From Planctomycetota bacterium (GTDB taxonomy: Bacteria > Planctomycetota > B15-G4 > JADJEK01), in assembly GCA_016709145.1 (NCBI GenBank), contig JADJEK010000010.1, forward strand, positions 62,001-126,000: 64,000 nt of DNA, in the 5' to 3' direction. Of this stretch, positions 50,064 through 59,058 are shown piece by piece. How positions within the stretch are numbered: the stretch's first letter is position 1; every line of letters begins with the position of its first letter. The notes under the pieces are model-generated. The model was given only the letters and a program-made list of their open reading frames with translations, did no database searches and was not told the DNA's origin. Both the position numbers and the translations under genes were made by a program.

Positions 50064-50765
50064 ATGATCACCCTGCGCCAAGTCGTGAAGTCCTACTCCC
50101 GTGGCGGCGAGACGCTCGTCGTGCTCGACCACCTCGACCTCACGGTCGCCGACGGTCAGTTCTGCGCGTTGATGGGCCCGTCGGGCTCCGGCAAGTCGAC
50201 GCTGCTGAACCTCGTCGGCGGACTCGATCACGCCGACTCGGGAGTCGTCGAGGTCGGCGGCGAAGACCTGACGAGCATGTCGAACGACGAACTCGCGGGC
50301 TGGCGCGCATCGAGCGTCGGCTTCGTCTTCCAGGGCTTCAACCTCATCCCGGTGCTGACGGCGATCGAGAACGTGACCCTGCCGCTGCTGTTGGCGCCGC
50401 TGTCCGGCAAACAGCGCCGCGAGCACGCCGAGTACGCCCTCGAACTCGTCGGCCTGAAGGACCGCATGCATCACCGACCTGGACAGTTGTCCGGTGGTCA
50501 GGAACAGCGCGTCGCGATCGCACGCGCGTTGGTGACCGACCCGCAACTGATCCTCGCCGACGAACCGACCGGCGATCTCGACCGCAATTCGGCGGACCAG
50601 GTGCTCGGCCTCATGCAGCGCCTGAACAGCGAGATGAAGAAGACGATCGTCATGGTCACGCACGACCCAGCCGCGGCCGCGCACGCCGGCACGCTGGTGC
50701 ATCTCGACAAGGGCAAACTCGTGCGCATCGAGCAACAGACGCCCGTCAGCGCCGGGGCGAGGTGA
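50064..50765 (+). CDS. ABC transporter ATP-binding protein (LolD/MacB type)
   Basis: The protein has 233 residues with all ATPase motifs: ALMGPSGSGKSTLLNLVGGL (Walker A), VGFVFQGFNLIPVLTAIENV (Q-loop), RPGQLSGGQEQRVAIARALV (signature), LILADEPTGDLD (Walker B) and VMVTHDPAAAAHA (H-loop). The FNLIPVLTAIENVTLPL segment is typical of the LolD/MacB/FtsE branch working with FtsX-like permeases, two of which follow directly. LSGGQEQR, in place of the usual LSGGQQQR, is a small variation. The exported substrate is unknown. Confidence 0.95.
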   Translation: MITLRQVVKSYSRGGETLVVLDHLDLTVADGQFCALMGPSGSGKSTLLNLVGGLDHADSGVVEVGGEDLTSMSNDELAGWRASSVGFVFQGFNLIPVLTAIENVTLPLLLAPLSGKQRREHAEYALELVGLKDRMHHRPGQLSGGQEQRVAIARALVTDPQLILADEPTGDLDRNSADQVLGLMQRLNSEMKKTIVMVTHDPAAAAHAGTLVHLDKGKLVRIEQQTPVSAGAR

Positions 50766-50768
50766 GCG

Positions 50769-51938
50769 ATGGTCCCGTTCCGAGTGATCTGGAGGAACCT
50801 GTTCGGCCATCCCGTGCGCTCGCTGCTGACGGCGGCGTCGCTGGTGGTCGCCATGTTCCTGTTGTGCGTGCTGCGTTCGTTGGTGGTCACGCTCGATGCC
50901 GGAGTGACCGAAGCGCGCACCGATCGCCTCGTCGTCCAATCGGCCGCGAGCTTGTTCGTGACGCTGCCCGAGAACTACCGCGGCAAGGTCGCGGCGGTCG
51001 AAGGCGTGAAGCACGTGTGCTCGTGGACGTGGTTCGGCGCCTACTACCAGCGCCGCGAGAACTTCTTCGCCCAGTTCTCCACCGACCAGGACACGCTGCT
51101 CGCGATGTACCCGGAGATGGAGATCGTCGCCGGCGACTACGAGAGGTTCCGGCTGAACCGCAACTCCTGCATCGTCGGTGAAGCGTTGGTGAAGTCGTAC
51201 GGGTTCAAGCTCGGCGACAAGGTCCCGCTGATCGGGACGTTCATCCAGCGCCTCGACGGCCAACCCTGGGAGTTCGAGGTCGCTGCGGTCTACCGCAGCA
51301 AGGCCGGTACGCTCGACTCCGGCACGCTGTTCTTCCACCACGAGTTCCTGAAGAAGGCGCGCGAGGAGAAACTCTGCACGGGCGAAGAAGGCGTCAACAC
51401 GTACGTCGTCAAGGTCGCCGACGGCAACGATCCGATCACCGTCGCGTCGCGCATCGACTCCCTGTTCGAGAACGGACCGCAGAAGGTCCAGACGACGACC
51501 GAGGCCGAGTTCAACGCGCAGTTCGTGTCGATGATCGGCAACATCCCGTTCTTCCTGTCGGCGATCGGCTCCGGCGTGCTGTTCGCGATCGTCATGGCGG
51601 TCGTCAACACGATGCTGATGGCGTCGCGCGAACAGACTCGAGCGGTCGGCATCCTGAAAGCGCTCGGCTTCACCAGCACGACGGTGTTCCTCGTGTTCCT
51701 GCTGCAAGCGATCACGCTGTCGTTGCTCGGCGGCGGCACGGGTGTGGCGCTGGCACTGGCGACGTCGGACGCGCTCCGTGACGCGCTCGGCACGACGTTC
51801 CCGAACTACGTGGTGTCGCACGACACGGTCGTGGTCGGCTTGATCGTGACCGTGGTCGTCGGACTGATCGCCGGCCTCGTGCCCGCGCTCAAGTTGGCGA
51901 AGTTGAACCCCGTGAACGCCCTGCGGGCGGAGCAGTGA
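50769..51938 (+). CDS. FtsX-like ABC permease, first of pair
   Basis: The protein has 389 residues. An N-terminal membrane helix (LLTAASLVVAMFLLCVL) and a large periplasmic domain of about 215 residues precede three C-terminal helices: SAIGSGVLFAIVMAVVNTML, the second around VFLVFLLQAITLSLLGGGTG, and VVVGLIVTVVVGLIAGLVPA. LKLAKLNPVNALRAEQ is the typical end. It starts three bases after the ATPase and almost touches the second permease. The pair probably forms a heterodimeric MacB-like channel with the ATPase and HlyD proteins. Confidence 0.92.
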   Translation: MVPFRVIWRNLFGHPVRSLLTAASLVVAMFLLCVLRSLVVTLDAGVTEARTDRLVVQSAASLFVTLPENYRGKVAAVEGVKHVCSWTWFGAYYQRRENFFAQFSTDQDTLLAMYPEMEIVAGDYERFRLNRNSCIVGEALVKSYGFKLGDKVPLIGTFIQRLDGQPWEFEVAAVYRSKAGTLDSGTLFFHHEFLKKAREEKLCTGEEGVNTYVVKVADGNDPITVASRIDSLFENGPQKVQTTTEAEFNAQFVSMIGNIPFFLSAIGSGVLFAIVMAVVNTMLMASREQTRAVGILKALGFTSTTVFLVFLLQAITLSLLGGGTGVALALATSDALRDALGTTFPNYVVSHDTVVVGLIVTVVVGLIAGLVPALKLAKLNPVNALRAEQ

Positions 51939-51939
51939 C

Positions 51940-53115
51940 ATGGCGCTGGTCCCGCTGAACTACAACCTCCGCAGCCTGATCCAACGCCGCACGTCGACGT
52001 TCCTGACCGCGCTGGCGCTCGGCGCCACGGTGGCGACGGTCGCAGGTGTGCTCGCGCTGCAGCAAGGCTTCGAGACGCTGTTCACGAAGTCCGGCCGCGA
52101 CGACGTCGTCGTGTTCCTGCGCAAGGGCGCGGCGTCCGAAGGCGAGAGCGCGTTCACGCGCGACGACACGCGCTACCTCGTGAACTCGATCACCGAGATC
52201 GCGAAGGACGCTTCTGGCAAGCCGATCGCGGCGGTCGAGTCGTTCCTCGCGCTGCGCCGCCGCAAGATGGACGGCGGCGAGACGAACGTGCCGGTGCGCG
52301 GCGTGTCGCCGATGAGCTTCGACTTGATGGGCGATCGGCTGAAGATCACGAGCGGTCGCACGTTCCAGCCCAGCAGCGACGAGGTGATCATCGGCGCGAA
52401 GCTCGCCGGCCGGATCCAGAACACGCTGGTCGGCGACACCATCGTGTTCAACATGACGCCGTTCAAAGTCGTCGGCATCTTCGAGAACGACGGCCCCGCG
52501 GGATCGGAGGTCTGGGGTGACGTCGAACGCATCATCGAGGCGCTCGACCGGCCGCTGTTCAACCGCGTGATCGCGAAGCTCGCGGACAGCTCGCCCGACG
52601 CATTGGCCGCGTTCAACGCTCGGATGCAGGCCGACGTGCAATCGCCGTGCGAAGTGAAGACCGAGGCGGAGTACCTCGCGGGCCTCACCGGCATGCTGTC
52701 CGGCTTGCTGCAATTCGTCGGCTCGATCCTCGGCTCCGTCATGGGCATCGCCGCGGTGTTCACGGCGACGAACACGATGCTGTCGGCGATCGCGTCGCGC
52801 ACTCACGAGATCGGCATCCTGCTCGCCACCGGATTCCGGCCGATCCCGATCTTCCTGAGCTTCATGTTCGAGTCGCTCGTGCTCGGCGTGTTCGGCGGCG
52901 CGATCGGATGTCTGCTCGTGCTGCCCGTGAACGGTATCGAAACCGGCACCAGCAACTTCGCGACGTTCACCGAGGTGGCGTTCGCGTTCAAGATCACGCC
53001 GCAGGTCCTGACTTCGGCGGTGATCTTCTCGCTGGTCCTCGGCCTGCTCGCGGGCGCGTGGCCGGCGTGGAAGGCCGCGATGATGAAGCCGACCGAGGCG
53101 CTGCGCCGGAGCTGA
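51940..53115 (+). CDS. FtsX-like ABC permease, second of pair
   Basis: The protein has 391 residues with the same plan as its neighbour: a first helix in TFLTALALGATVATVAGVLA, a periplasmic domain that includes VRGVSPMSFDLMGDRLKITS (a MacB-type periplasmic core), and C-terminal helices near FVGSILGSVMGIAAVFTATN and LTSAVIFSLVLGLLAGAWPA. WKAAMMKPTEALRRS ends it. ISxRTHEIGIL-like SRTHEIGILLATGF is the conserved cytoplasmic coupling segment. It starts one base after the first permease. A hairpin terminator follows the stop. Confidence 0.92.
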   Translation: MALVPLNYNLRSLIQRRTSTFLTALALGATVATVAGVLALQQGFETLFTKSGRDDVVVFLRKGAASEGESAFTRDDTRYLVNSITEIAKDASGKPIAAVESFLALRRRKMDGGETNVPVRGVSPMSFDLMGDRLKITSGRTFQPSSDEVIIGAKLAGRIQNTLVGDTIVFNMTPFKVVGIFENDGPAGSEVWGDVERIIEALDRPLFNRVIAKLADSSPDALAAFNARMQADVQSPCEVKTEAEYLAGLTGMLSGLLQFVGSILGSVMGIAAVFTATNTMLSAIASRTHEIGILLATGFRPIPIFLSFMFESLVLGVFGGAIGCLLVLPVNGIETGTSNFATFTEVAFAFKITPQVLTSAVIFSLVLGLLAGAWPAWKAAMMKPTEALRRS

Positions 53116-53130
53116 TCGACTGAGTCGAAG

Positions 53131-53158
53131 TTCGAACAGGGGTCAGCCCCTGTTCGAA
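53131..53158. terminator. 12-bp perfect hairpin between convergent genes, overlapping an alternative fold
   Basis: TTCGAACAGGGG pairs with CCCCTGTTCGAA around TCAG. The inner 13 bases (53138-53150) are also the reverse complement of 53167-53179, so a second, mutually exclusive hairpin can form. It sits between the exporter operon and the convergent sulfatase-like gene and could terminate both. Confidence 0.7.
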
Positions 53159-53206
53159 AGCGCACGGGGGCTGACCCCTTTGCCGCGCGCGACGTGCGCG
53201 ATCCGA

Positions 53207-55636
53207 TCAGTCGTCGCCGAGATAACCGAGCTGCTGCAGTTGCTCGCGCGCCTGTTCGGTCATCGCCGCGGCCGCGCCGGCTCCGCGAATGCGTTCGAGC
53301 GAATCCGCGAATTGCTCGACCCTCGCGCGAGCACGCGCGGCGCCAGCCGGGTCGTCGAGCGCTCGGTCCTTCGTCTCGCCAGGATCGGCCACGAGATCGA
53401 ACCACTGCAACGTCGCGTCGATGCCGGCGCGTCGACGCAGGATCAACTTCGACTTCGACGTGCGCAGCATGACGTAGACGGTGTCGCGATCGTCGGTGCG
53501 CGCGAAGCTCGGCCGCGGCGGCAGCTCGAGACCCGCGAGATGCGGCAGAACGCTGCGGCCATCGTGTGGCCACGGCGACGCGCCGGCACCGAGGTCGAAC
53601 CAATCGCGCAACGTCGGCGCGAGGTCGACGAGACTGACCGCATCCGACACGCGACGCGCGGCGAGTCCTGGCGCCGCGATCAACCACGGCACGCGCACCA
53701 ACTCGTCGTGCAACGCGTGACCATGGCCGATGAATCCGTGTTCGCCGAGCTCCTCGCCGTGGTCGGAGAACACGACGAGAACGAGCGGCCGCGGCGACGT
53801 CCGCTTCGCGCGTGCCGCGATGACGTCGGCGAGCAGGTCGTCGGTGATTCGCGCCGCCGACGCGTACGACAGCCGTGCGACGCGCCGCGCGTGCTCGCGC
53901 TCGCCGTCGTTACGCGCTCGCAGCAACGCTTCGAGCAGGGCCATCACGGCGCCGGCCTGCATCGTCTCGACTTCCTGCGGCGTGGCTCCGAACTCGAGCC
54001 GCACCGCGTCCGGCGCGTCGTAACCGTGTGCGGCGTAAGTGTGCAAGAACACGAATCCGGGCGGCCCATCGAGCGCGGACCCGGACTCCACCCACTGGAG
54101 TGCTTCCCGCCGTGAGTTCTCGCTGCGCGCGATCGACGCCGTGTAGCGCGCGTCCGTGCTGCGGCCCTTGCGCTCCAACGACACCGGATCCGCGTCGACG
54201 TACCGATCGAAGCCGCGCGCGAACCCGAACGCATCGCCGACGAAGCCGCCCGAGACGAACGCGGCCGTGTCGTAGTGCGCTGCTCGGAAGTCCTCGGCGA
54301 TCAAGCGCGCGCCATCCGGGATCGAGCTTTGCGTCGTCGTGGTCCCGAGGCGATCGGGATACAGCCCCGTGAAGGCGGCCGCGTGCGAAGGCAGCGTCCA
54401 CGACGATGCCGCGGTCGCTTGGTCGAACACGACTGCTTCTCGCTCGAGCGCGCGCAGCGCCGGTGTGGCCGAGATCCCGTCCCCGGCCAATCGATCGGCG
54501 TCGAACCGCATGGTGTCGAGCGACACGAGCAACACGTCCGGCGAGACGATCGGATCGGGCGCGGCCAGCACGATCCGTGGCTCGGCAAGCGCGCAGATGC
54601 GGGCTTGGGCGGCGGTGCTCTGGACGGGTTGGACGCGGATCTTCACCGCCCGGCCCGCGAGCTGGGCGCAGTCCACGCGGAACGGCGACCAACCCTGCGC
54701 GGTCGCGGTCGCCGCAGCACCGACGACGTCGTCGTCCGCGCGCACGCTGATCGCGAGTTCCGACGGACTGGGCTCGGCGCCGAAGAACTGCCCCACTGCG
54801 CCCGTGATCGCGATGGCACCGGCCGGGAGGTCCATCTTCCATTCGATCCAGGCGGGCGGCGGCAACAGGACCGACTCTCGTGCGTCGTTCGCGATCGCCA
54901 CGCGCGCGACGTGGTCCGGCGCTCCGCGAATCCGCATTTGGCGCAGGCGCGCGCCCAGATTCGAGTCGCCGACGATGCGGACGCGCGCGTTCGCGGCGCC
55001 GATCAGGCCGACGACGGCGGTCGGGAACTGCGGATCGCGGTCGAGTGCGGCTTCCAACGCGAGACTCTCGTCCGGTGCCCGGGTCGCCCCTGGTTCGAGC
55101 CAGAACATCTGTTTCGCACCTGTCCGCACCACGCGCTCCGCGGCGATGGCTCCGCTCGTGTCCACACTGTCCGCACGCCGCTGCGTGCGGAAGCAGAACA
55201 CGCGCGGCGTCGATCCCGCGGTCGGCTCGACCTGCAGACGCACGGGGCGGTCGTCGGGTAGCGCGAACACCATCAGCGCGATCGGCGGCGTCTCGCCACC
55301 GGTGTCGAGCGCCGCGTCACGCTCCAGGAAGCGCCACAGCGAATCGGAGCGGATGACGTGCTCGGCGTCGTTCGCGGGCACGATCCGCTCCTCGAGCGGA
55401 GCCGCGTTCGCGTCGGCGAGCGCGACGCGATCGAGCGCGTCCATGCCGCCCACCGACGCGGCGTCCATGCGTTCGAGCAACCGCACGAACCGCGCCTGCC
55501 CGCGCAAAAAGCGCGGCAAGCCGTCCTCGGACGAATCGCCGCCACACCCCGACAGGAACGCCGCGAAGCCCGCGAGTGCGAGCCCGAGGCACGCAGTTCG
55601 ACGAGCGGGGACGAACGAGTTCGAGGATGTCGACAT
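53207..55636 (-). CDS. alkaline-phosphatase-fold (sulfatase-like) lipoprotein with Thr nucleophile
   Basis: The protein has 809 residues. A lipoprotein signal ends at LSGC (Cys31). Residues 40-360 are beta-rich and not recognised. Residues about 365-790 are a sulfatase-family domain: DVLLVSLDTMRFDADRL gives the first metal Asp, SSWTLPSHAAAFTGLYPDRL the nucleophile region, and VVFSDHGEELGEHGFIGHGH the second metal site. In true sulfatases the CxPSR motif supplies formylglycine; here it reads T414-L-P-S-H418, so the nucleophile would be Thr, as in LtaS- and phosphodiesterase-like members. A phosphotransferase or phosphohydrolase role is likelier than sulfatase. Located outside the cytoplasm. 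Confidence 0.88.
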   Translation of the reverse strand: MSTSSNSFVPARRTACLGLALAGFAAFLSGCGGDSSEDGLPRFLRGQARFVRLLERMDAASVGGMDALDRVALADANAAPLEERIVPANDAEHVIRSDSLWRFLERDAALDTGGETPPIALMVFALPDDRPVRLQVEPTAGSTPRVFCFRTQRRADSVDTSGAIAAERVVRTGAKQMFWLEPGATRAPDESLALEAALDRDPQFPTAVVGLIGAANARVRIVGDSNLGARLRQMRIRGAPDHVARVAIANDARESVLLPPPAWIEWKMDLPAGAIAITGAVGQFFGAEPSPSELAISVRADDDVVGAAATATAQGWSPFRVDCAQLAGRAVKIRVQPVQSTAAQARICALAEPRIVLAAPDPIVSPDVLLVSLDTMRFDADRLAGDGISATPALRALEREAVVFDQATAASSWTLPSHAAAFTGLYPDRLGTTTTQSSIPDGARLIAEDFRAAHYDTAAFVSGGFVGDAFGFARGFDRYVDADPVSLERKGRSTDARYTASIARSENSRREALQWVESGSALDGPPGFVFLHTYAAHGYDAPDAVRLEFGATPQEVETMQAGAVMALLEALLRARNDGEREHARRVARLSYASAARITDDLLADVIAARAKRTSPRPLVLVVFSDHGEELGEHGFIGHGHALHDELVRVPWLIAAPGLAARRVSDAVSLVDLAPTLRDWFDLGAGASPWPHDGRSVLPHLAGLELPPRPSFARTDDRDTVYVMLRTSKSKLILRRRAGIDATLQWFDLVADPGETKDRALDDPAGAARARARVEQFADSLERIRGAGAAAAMTEQAREQLQQLGYLGDD

Positions 55637-55714
55637 CGACGGGGAATTCCCTGGGAGGAGCGCGCGGGCTCCGTCCCGCGGATCGATCGGAGAACGCAGC
55701 GGGAGGCAGCCTCG

Positions 55715-58378
55715 CTACTGGATCGTCACGGTCAGCGCGTTGGTCACGCAGAAGCCCTGCGCGACGCCGGGGTCGAGCACGAGGACTTGCATCGCGAACT
55801 GACCCGTGCCGATCGTCAGCGGCAGCGTCGTCGGAACGACCAGCGCGCCGTTGCCGGCGCCGGATCCGGCGAGCGGCAAGCTCAACGAGATCGGCAACAG
55901 CGGCGCTGCGTGCAGGAAGCAACCCGCGCCGAGCGGCGGGCTCTGCGTGCCGAGCCCGAACACGAACACACCGGTCGAATTGCCGAGCGCGCCGGTGATG
56001 GACAGCGTGACGTCGTAACCCGGCGACGGGCAGCCGCCGAGCGCGAGCGCCGGCACGAAGCCGCCGCTGCCCGGACAACCCGTGCCGAGCGCGACGGCGC
56101 TGCCGGAGCACGCGGGGATCGCGTAGTCCCAAATGCCGCGGCCGTACGTGCCGAAGCGCATGACGCCCTTGCCGGGCACGTGCTCGACCGACCAGTACGT
56201 CGTGATCGGCGCGACGCCGCCGAGGAGTTCGACCCATTGGCCGCTGCCGCGGATCCACCGCCACGCGCCGGTTTCGGTCGCCGCGTAGACGTCGCCCTTG
56301 GCGTCGTACGCGAGGTCGTAGACGTGCGTCTGCGGCAAGCCCGACAGCAACGGCGTCCACGTCTGCCCGCCGTTGATCGTGCGGTAGACGCCCGGATTGC
56401 TGTACCCCGAGCCACCGACGACCGCCTCCAGCGCGTTGGTCGGATGGACCGCGAGAGCGTTGCCGTAGAAGTAGTGCTCACCGGGAGCGATCGACGCCGA
56501 CTGCGTCCAGTTGACGCCGTGATCGGTCGACCAGAACAAGCGGCCGCCGTCGTTGGTCGCGTACACGCGCTGCGGGTCGGTCGGCGCGAACGCCATCATC
56601 GTCAGGTACGAGCCGCCGCCGGTCGCGAAGTTGTACGTCGAGTGCAACTGCGGCACCCACGCGTTGCCGCTCTTTGCGTAGCGCCAGAGTTGATTGGCGC
56701 CGAACAAGCACTTGTTGACGTCGAGCGGATCCGCCGCGAGCGGCGGCAGCCACTCGTAGTTCGCGCCGGCCGGGAAGTCGGCCATGTCCGCGACCGACGC
56801 GTTCGACTCGCCGGTGACGACCATAAGGAAGCCGGGGTAGACGCTGTAGACGACGCCGTGCGCGCCATTGCCCGACGTCAGGTGTCCGTAGTCGCCGCTG
56901 ATCATCTGCACGAACGGTGTCGACGGTCCGTTGCCGGTCGGCGTGACGTACGTGCCGCGCTGGTAGCCCTGGTCCTGGCTGCCGGCCTGGATCGTATTCG
57001 GGTTCACCTTCGACGTGTGCGTGGCGTAGTACTGGCTGACTCCGAGACCCGACAGCGACAAGTTCGACACGGTGATGGTCTGCGTGGTGCTGTGGTACAG
57101 GCCGCCGTCGGTCGCGAAGTACCAACGCTCGAGCGCCGCGTTGACCGGATCGGGGAAGCAGGAGATGCCCCACAGGTCCGCGTGCAGCTTCGTCGCGGGC
57201 GAGTTGTAGTACGCACCCCACGTGTTGATCAGCGAGAAGCTCGAGCCGCCGTTCGTCGAACGCCGCGCTTCGACGCCGCCGTAGCAGACGAGGTCCTGGT
57301 TCAGGATCGACGCGCACAGCGGGCCCCAGAAGTCGGTCAACGTCGACTTCGGCGTGAAGCTCGCGCCACCCGCCGTCGAGCGATGCAGCGTCCACGTGCC
57401 GCCGTTGTTCATCGCCGCGTACAGGATCGTGCCACCGGCTTCGGAGCCGGTCAGGATCGCTTCGCTCGCACCGGCGTCGATCGTCGCCAACGGTGAGAAC
57501 GTGAAGCCCCCGTCGGTCGAGCGCTGCAGCGCTCCCTGATGGACGACGTAGAGAGTGTTCGCAGCGGCCGCGCCCGTGCGCGGGACCCAGAGGGAGCTCG
57601 CCCAACTGGCGTTCGACGTCCAGCGCTTGCTGAACGAGACGCCGCCGTTCGCCGACGCGAAGATCGCGGTCTTGACGCCGACGCTGCCGAGTCGCCCGAG
57701 GAATACGATGGTGTTCGACGCGTCGGCGAGACGCGCGACACCACGGATCGAGTTCAACCCGCCAAGGCCGGTCGGCGTGGTCCACGTCGCACCGTCGTCG
57801 ATCGACACGCGCACGAACCCGTCGTCACGGAACACGAACATGACTTCCGGCGCGCCCGGAGTCGTCGACGGGACGGTCAGGACCTCGTTGGCGCCGCCGT
57901 AGAGGTTGTCGGCGAGCGGCGTCCAACCCGTCCCGGTCAGCGCACCGCGCCAGACGCCGCCGCGATCGGAACCGGCGTACAGCTTGGTCTTGTCGCTCGA
58001 GATCGAGACGCAGTGCATGCGCCCGGCCTGATTGCTCGAGCCGACCTCGCTCCACGGCGACGTGGCCTTCAGGATCTGCGAGGAGCCGGCGGCACGAACG
58101 GCGGCGTTGCGGCGCTCCTGCGCGCGCGCGCCGTTCTCGCGCTCGATTGCGCGCCAGTCGACGTCCGGCGCCGCGCGATGCATGCGCTGGATCCACTGCT
58201 TGCGCCGCGAACCGAGGCGCTCTTCCTCGTGCCCAGGCGGCACGACGACGACCTCGTCGCCGGTCGGCGGCGGGAAGACGCCGGCGGCCGGATCGGGTCG
58301 CGCGCAGGACAGGACGGAGACGACGGCAAAGCACGCACCGAGCACGGTGCGCGCGGGGAGGCGGCGGTGGAGAAGCAT
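55715..58378 (-). CDS. secreted BNR/sortilin-like repeat protein
   Basis: The protein has 887 residues. The leader MLLHRRLPARTVLGACFAVV extends to VLSCARPD, a possible lipobox. From about 110 on, repeated VYRTxxGGxTW-like units occur (VRVSIDDGATWTTPTG, FASANGGVSFSK, LQRSTDGGFTFSPL, FWSTDHGVNWTQSA, VYRTINGGQTWTPL), typical of BNR/Asp-box beta-propellers. Residues about 755-887 form a separate Gly/Leu-rich domain (ALGTGCPGSGGFVPALALGG to FCVTNALTVTIQ) that I recognise as common at the end of many planctomycetal exported proteins. Possible roles are adhesion or glycan binding; sialidase residues are not evident. It lies 78 bases upstream of the sulfatase-like gene. Confidence 0.88.
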   Translation of the reverse strand: MLLHRRLPARTVLGACFAVVSVLSCARPDPAAGVFPPPTGDEVVVVPPGHEEERLGSRRKQWIQRMHRAAPDVDWRAIERENGARAQERRNAAVRAAGSSQILKATSPWSEVGSSNQAGRMHCVSISSDKTKLYAGSDRGGVWRGALTGTGWTPLADNLYGGANEVLTVPSTTPGAPEVMFVFRDDGFVRVSIDDGATWTTPTGLGGLNSIRGVARLADASNTIVFLGRLGSVGVKTAIFASANGGVSFSKRWTSNASWASSLWVPRTGAAAANTLYVVHQGALQRSTDGGFTFSPLATIDAGASEAILTGSEAGGTILYAAMNNGGTWTLHRSTAGGASFTPKSTLTDFWGPLCASILNQDLVCYGGVEARRSTNGGSSFSLINTWGAYYNSPATKLHADLWGISCFPDPVNAALERWYFATDGGLYHSTTQTITVSNLSLSGLGVSQYYATHTSKVNPNTIQAGSQDQGYQRGTYVTPTGNGPSTPFVQMISGDYGHLTSGNGAHGVVYSVYPGFLMVVTGESNASVADMADFPAGANYEWLPPLAADPLDVNKCLFGANQLWRYAKSGNAWVPQLHSTYNFATGGGSYLTMMAFAPTDPQRVYATNDGGRLFWSTDHGVNWTQSASIAPGEHYFYGNALAVHPTNALEAVVGGSGYSNPGVYRTINGGQTWTPLLSGLPQTHVYDLAYDAKGDVYAATETGAWRWIRGSGQWVELLGGVAPITTYWSVEHVPGKGVMRFGTYGRGIWDYAIPACSGSAVALGTGCPGSGGFVPALALGGCPSPGYDVTLSITGALGNSTGVFVFGLGTQSPPLGAGCFLHAAPLLPISLSLPLAGSGAGNGALVVPTTLPLTIGTGQFAMQVLVLDPGVAQGFCVTNALTVTIQ

Positions 58379-58466
58379 GGCAGCGGCGGAGCTCCGGGAG
58401 AGAGGTCAGGATCTTGCCATGCAGGGGGCGTTGGGGCGGCTGTGGGATTCGATCGGATTCGTCCGC

Positions 58467-58562
58467 GGCCCGAGCGGAGGAGGCTCCGGCGCGGGGGCCA
58501 GTGCGACGAAGACGCCCCAAAGTCGCGCTGGCCCCCGCGCCGGAGCCTCCTCCGCTCGGGCC
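58467..58562. repeat. inverted repeat with 41-bp arms and 14-base loop
   Basis: Arm 58467-58507 begins GGCCCGAGCGGAGGAGG and is the reverse complement of 58522-58562 with one T-G wobble. It would form an exceptionally stable hairpin or cruciform upstream of the BNR gene. Such length exceeds ordinary terminators. Confidence 0.85.
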
Positions 58563-58779
58563 TTCCGACTTCACGGGATCTGGAGGCCCCCAAGAAGAAA
58601 ACAGTTGGGGTGACAGCTCGGGTTGCCTTCGCTGCGCTTCGCGACCCTCGGCTGGTGCGGGACGGGAAGATCTTCGGCCCGGTCGCCGGGATTCATGATG
58701 TGGGCCTCATGGCGGAACCTCGATGGATCGAGGAGGCGCGCAGGGCGGCGACTGTCACGGTTCCCGGCCTCGGACGGAC

Positions 58780-58803
58780 GGGGACGGAGGCACATCTGTC
58801 CCC
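58780..58803. repeat. 24-base GGGGACGGA-type palindrome, second copy
   Basis: It matches 29640-29663 at 21 of 24 positions and again lies in a long non-coding gap. Confidence 0.65.
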
Positions 58804-59058
58804 GTGGCCCCGCGACCTCGGGTCTCGGTCACCGGGTCTCCGATCTCAAGTCTCAGGTCTCGGTGATCGTTTCCTGAGAGCGCGCACCTCACCATCCCAA
58901 TGAGACATGTCGCGCTTTCCTGCCGGTCGTGCGAAGCACGATCGCTCGCAACGCGAGCGAACACGGTCCGCGCGTAGCGCGGTCGGTCGGCGCGAAGCGC
59001 CGTCGGTCACCGGGTCTCGGTCCCCCTTTCGCCCCTCCATCCCCATCCAGCGTTCCCC

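Larger units (their letters stand above)
58379..59058. other. non-coding gap with large inverted repeat and a dispersed palindrome
   Basis: Nearly 700 bases separate the BNR gene start from the panB stop. The stretch contains a 41-bp-arm inverted repeat (58467-58562), the GGGGACGGA-type element (58780-58803) and several short GGTCTC-rich direct repeats around 58810-58870. No frame has protein-like composition. Confidence 0.6.

Noticed and set aside
55358..57496. Plus-strand open frame of 712 codons
   Set aside because: Antisense to the BNR and sulfatase-like genes; no motifs.
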